Positions 62,419 through 64,000 of a DNA stretch of 64,000 nt are shown in pieces. The position numbers and the translations under genes are program-made. Under the pieces are notes generated by a model. It worked only from the letters and a program-made list of their open reading frames with translations. It ran no database searches and had not been told where the DNA came from. The stretch comes from Deinococcus yavapaiensis KR-236 (GTDB lineage Bacteria; Deinococcota; Deinococci; Deinococcales; Deinococcaceae), in the NCBI RefSeq assembly GCF_003217515.1, contig NZ_QJSX01000012.1, positions 100,238-164,237 on the forward strand. The letters are read 5' to 3'. Within the stretch, counting starts at the first letter, position 1. Every line of letters starts with the position of its first letter.

Positions 62419-62775
62419 TCATCCAACAAGCTTTCCAGGAGAAGCTGGCTGTTCACGGCAGCCTCGATCCGACATGCCGACACCTACCGAGAGAAATTGG
62501 AGACTCAGATTCCTTGGCGGTGCGTCTAGACTTGCCGGACCAAGCAAAGGTCTCCTCCACGATCGAGGACACGATGAAGCCAGGGGGGACTGGAGGCTCG
62601 ACGCCTTGCGACAACCCGTCGTAGCCACTCGGCCCACCGGCCTCGGTCGTTCGCTGCGCGGCTGCTTCCACAGTCCATCGCGACGCCAGACGCGGTGGTC
62701 GTGATCCACGGTCTGCCACGGCGGAAGGGTACAACGTCCTGCCGCGTCGCTCAAGGAACGCTCTGTCCCGCGCAA
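62419..62775 (-). mobile_element. IS5-type transposase remnant
   Basis: The frame has LPPWQTVDHDHRVWRRDGLW, matching the N-terminal PPWqTVy-rrW segment of IS5-family transposases. In another frame the end reads IVEETFAWSGKSRR, the conserved ...VERTFAWLGrfRRL of the C-terminus. About half of the transposase length is missing in between and the frames are shifted. No terminal inverted repeats or target duplications could be confirmed. Confidence 0.6.
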
Positions 62776-62809
62776 GCCGCGTCGGAATGGAGCGTCTTAG
62801 CATGAAGTC

Positions 62810-63577
62810 ATGGTCGTCAGGGGCGTCCTCCTGCTTGCTCTCGCCTCGCTGGCAACGGGGAGCTTGCGCATCTCTCCGAGTCCTGAATTGACCCACCCGG
62901 CGAGGCCCGTACTCGCGACGCCACAACCCGCCCTCACGACTCCCGAACCTGCAACGGCCACACCTGTGACCCCGCCCACGGCGATCTCCACGCCTGAGCT
63001 TGCCCCGGTGACACCTGAGACCCCACCCGTGACGCCGCCACCGACGATTTCGACGCCTGAGCTTGCCCCACCGGGAACACCTCCGTCCCCACCGCAGCCC
63101 ACCCCCTTGTCGACCGAGGCGCCAGCCGAGCCGCCGAACCCTGCCGTCAGGAAGAGCGATTCGGTCGAGACCCAACTCCTCGCGAACCTCGACGACTTGC
63201 GCGCGAGCGGTGTCACGTGCCCCGGCGAAGCGAGTGCGCGCACGAGCGGGCCAGTCACGGCCGATCCTCGCCTCGCCCGCGCCGCCCAGCAACAAGCGGA
63301 ATTCATCGCCGCCTCTGGGCAGGTGGCGCACGAAGGACCAGACGGCACGCGTCCGCGCGACCGCGCCGCCGCGCAGGGCGTGACGTCCTCGGCGGTCACG
63401 GAGATCGTGTACTTGGGGCAGCGTGGTTCGTTCGACCGCGCCGTGACGTGGTGGCTCGACTCGCCCATTCACTGCGAGATCATCGCGGATGCCCGCTACC
63501 ACTCGGCGGGTGTGAGCGTGCAGCATGGCGAGCACGGCACCGCGTACGTGGTGGTTTTCAGCGACAGGTCCGAGTAA
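62810..63577 (+). CDS. secreted CAP-domain protein with Thr/Pro-rich linker
   Basis: A 255-residue protein from ATG 62810. A short signal peptide (VVRGVLLLALASLATGS) leads to a Pro/Thr-rich region of about 85 residues with repeated ISTPELAP and TPE units. The C-terminal about 135 residues form a CAP/SCP domain: LLANLDDLRASGVTCPG, PRLARAAQQQAEFIAASGQVAHEGPDG and WWLDSPIHCEIIADARYHSAGVS. Two Cys residues (TCPG and IHCE) probably form a disulfide. It is extracellular or cell-surface; function unknown. A TAGCAT -10 box 9 bases upstream may give a leaderless transcript. Confidence 0.9.
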   Translation: MVVRGVLLLALASLATGSLRISPSPELTHPARPVLATPQPALTTPEPATATPVTPPTAISTPELAPVTPETPPVTPPPTISTPELAPPGTPPSPPQPTPLSTEAPAEPPNPAVRKSDSVETQLLANLDDLRASGVTCPGEASARTSGPVTADPRLARAAQQQAEFIAASGQVAHEGPDGTRPRDRAAAQGVTSSAVTEIVYLGQRGSFDRAVTWWLDSPIHCEIIADARYHSAGVSVQHGEHGTAYVVVFSDRSE

Positions 63578-63703
63578 CGGCTTGGCTGACGAGTTCGCTT
63601 CCATCCTGTGCTCGTTCACGAGGCGCTGGAGTTTCGCAAGGCAGCAAAGTCGAGGACCGAGCAAGTCATGAGCACTTGTCGCCCAGAACTGCTGTACGTC
63701 ACT

Positions 63704-64000
63704 TCAGGTGAGATACGGCACGGGCGGGTGATACATGCGCTTCACGGTGAACCGCTCGGTGAACTTCGCGCCCGTTTGAAAAGACGCTTCCCCTCGCTCG
63801 ATCTTGAACCGCTCCATCGGAAGGTCACCGGTCGCCCCGTACAGGTGACGCGCGTAGTACCAGTACACTTGCGCAGCGACCTCGACCGTGTCCGTCACAT
63901 CGACGTGGACGATCGGCAAGGTCGGGTCGGGCGTGCCGTACTGCGCGTACTGGTAGAAGTTCACGTTCCCTCGGTGTCCCTCGGGCTCCTCGCCTTCCGC
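63704..64000 (-). CDS. hypothetical protein, partial (N-terminus beyond right edge)
   Basis: The frame ends at 63704 and is still open at 64000, so it continues beyond the window. Residues such as NVNFYQYAQYGTPDPTLPIV, VDVTDTVEVAAQVYWYYARH, LPMERFKIERGEASF and FTVKRMYHPPVPYLT are rich in Tyr and Phe. A GTG within the frame (63964) is not needed as start. I do not recognise the family. Confidence 0.6.
   Translation of the reverse strand, partial: AEGEEPEGHRGNVNFYQYAQYGTPDPTLPIVHVDVTDTVEVAAQVYWYYARHLYGATGDLPMERFKIERGEASFQTGAKFTERFTVKRMYHPPVPYLT

Overview
High-G+C bacterial chromosome segment that looks like Deinococcus. The grounds are the gene order dnaA-oriC-dnaN-eno-pyk, mnmG-rsmG-parA-parB on the other side of the origin, a class II (B12) ribonucleotide reductase, RNase J, and several genes whose -10 box sits directly upstream of the start codon (leaderless style). 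Species assignment is inference; no database search was possible.

Layout. 1-6.7 kb: a cut-off M14 carboxypeptidase, a type I phosphomannose-isomerase-like protein preceded by a short leader ORF, and an amino-sugar operon (RpiR regulator, SIS-domain deaminase-like protein, GH3 hexosaminidase). 6.8-15 kb (mostly minus strand): YbaK and xanthine-dehydrogenase-like genes, yidD, an SDR, the complete preQ0/preQ1 pathway queF-queD-queE-queC, and a START-domain membrane protein. 15.1-18.8 kb: nrdJ with a 158-residue mini-intein immediately before its catalytic cysteine, and paired NrdR-like boxes over its promoter. 18.9-24.5 kb: penicillin acylase, trmK, a MOSC protein, a VKOR-like membrane protein, and tyrS behind a Tyr-codon leader peptide and terminator. 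24.4-34.8 kb: the origin region, with pyk, eno, dnaN, oriC (an unwinding element, five TAG trios and eleven DnaA boxes), dnaA with an apparent ATT start, mnmG, a parS-like site, a LAGLIDADG-like protein, rsmG, parA and parB. 34.8-44.3 kb: vanW, rnj, hemC, ribokinase, an MFS transporter, nagA and a dGTPase. 44.4-48.8 kb: tRNA-Ile(GAT), a large sensor histidine kinase, remnants of an integrase and of a DUF1275 gene, and an isochorismatase-family hydrolase. 48.9-54 kb: a small gene encoding a 15-residue motif twice, then an algF-algI-algJ-like polysaccharide O-acetylation operon. 54.8-64 kb: a periplasmic binding protein, a nucleoside-salvage operon (ribokinase remnant, nucleoside hydrolase, adenosine deaminase) under a LacI-type regulator with a perfect palindromic operator, a channel-like membrane protein, an IS5-type remnant and a CAP-domain secreted protein.

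How the parts fit. The GH3 enzyme, the SIS protein and the distant nagA outline recovery of cell-wall amino sugars to fructose-6-phosphate. The que cluster makes preQ1 for tRNA queuosine. Origin, parS and parAB together form the replication and segregation locus. The algF/I/J genes export acetyl groups to an exopolysaccharide whose synthase is not in the window. The most unusual signals are the tyrS attenuator-like leader, two near-identical promoter-plus-hairpin cassettes behind yidD and nrdJ, the ATT start of dnaA, and the duplicated-motif peptide gene at 48981.
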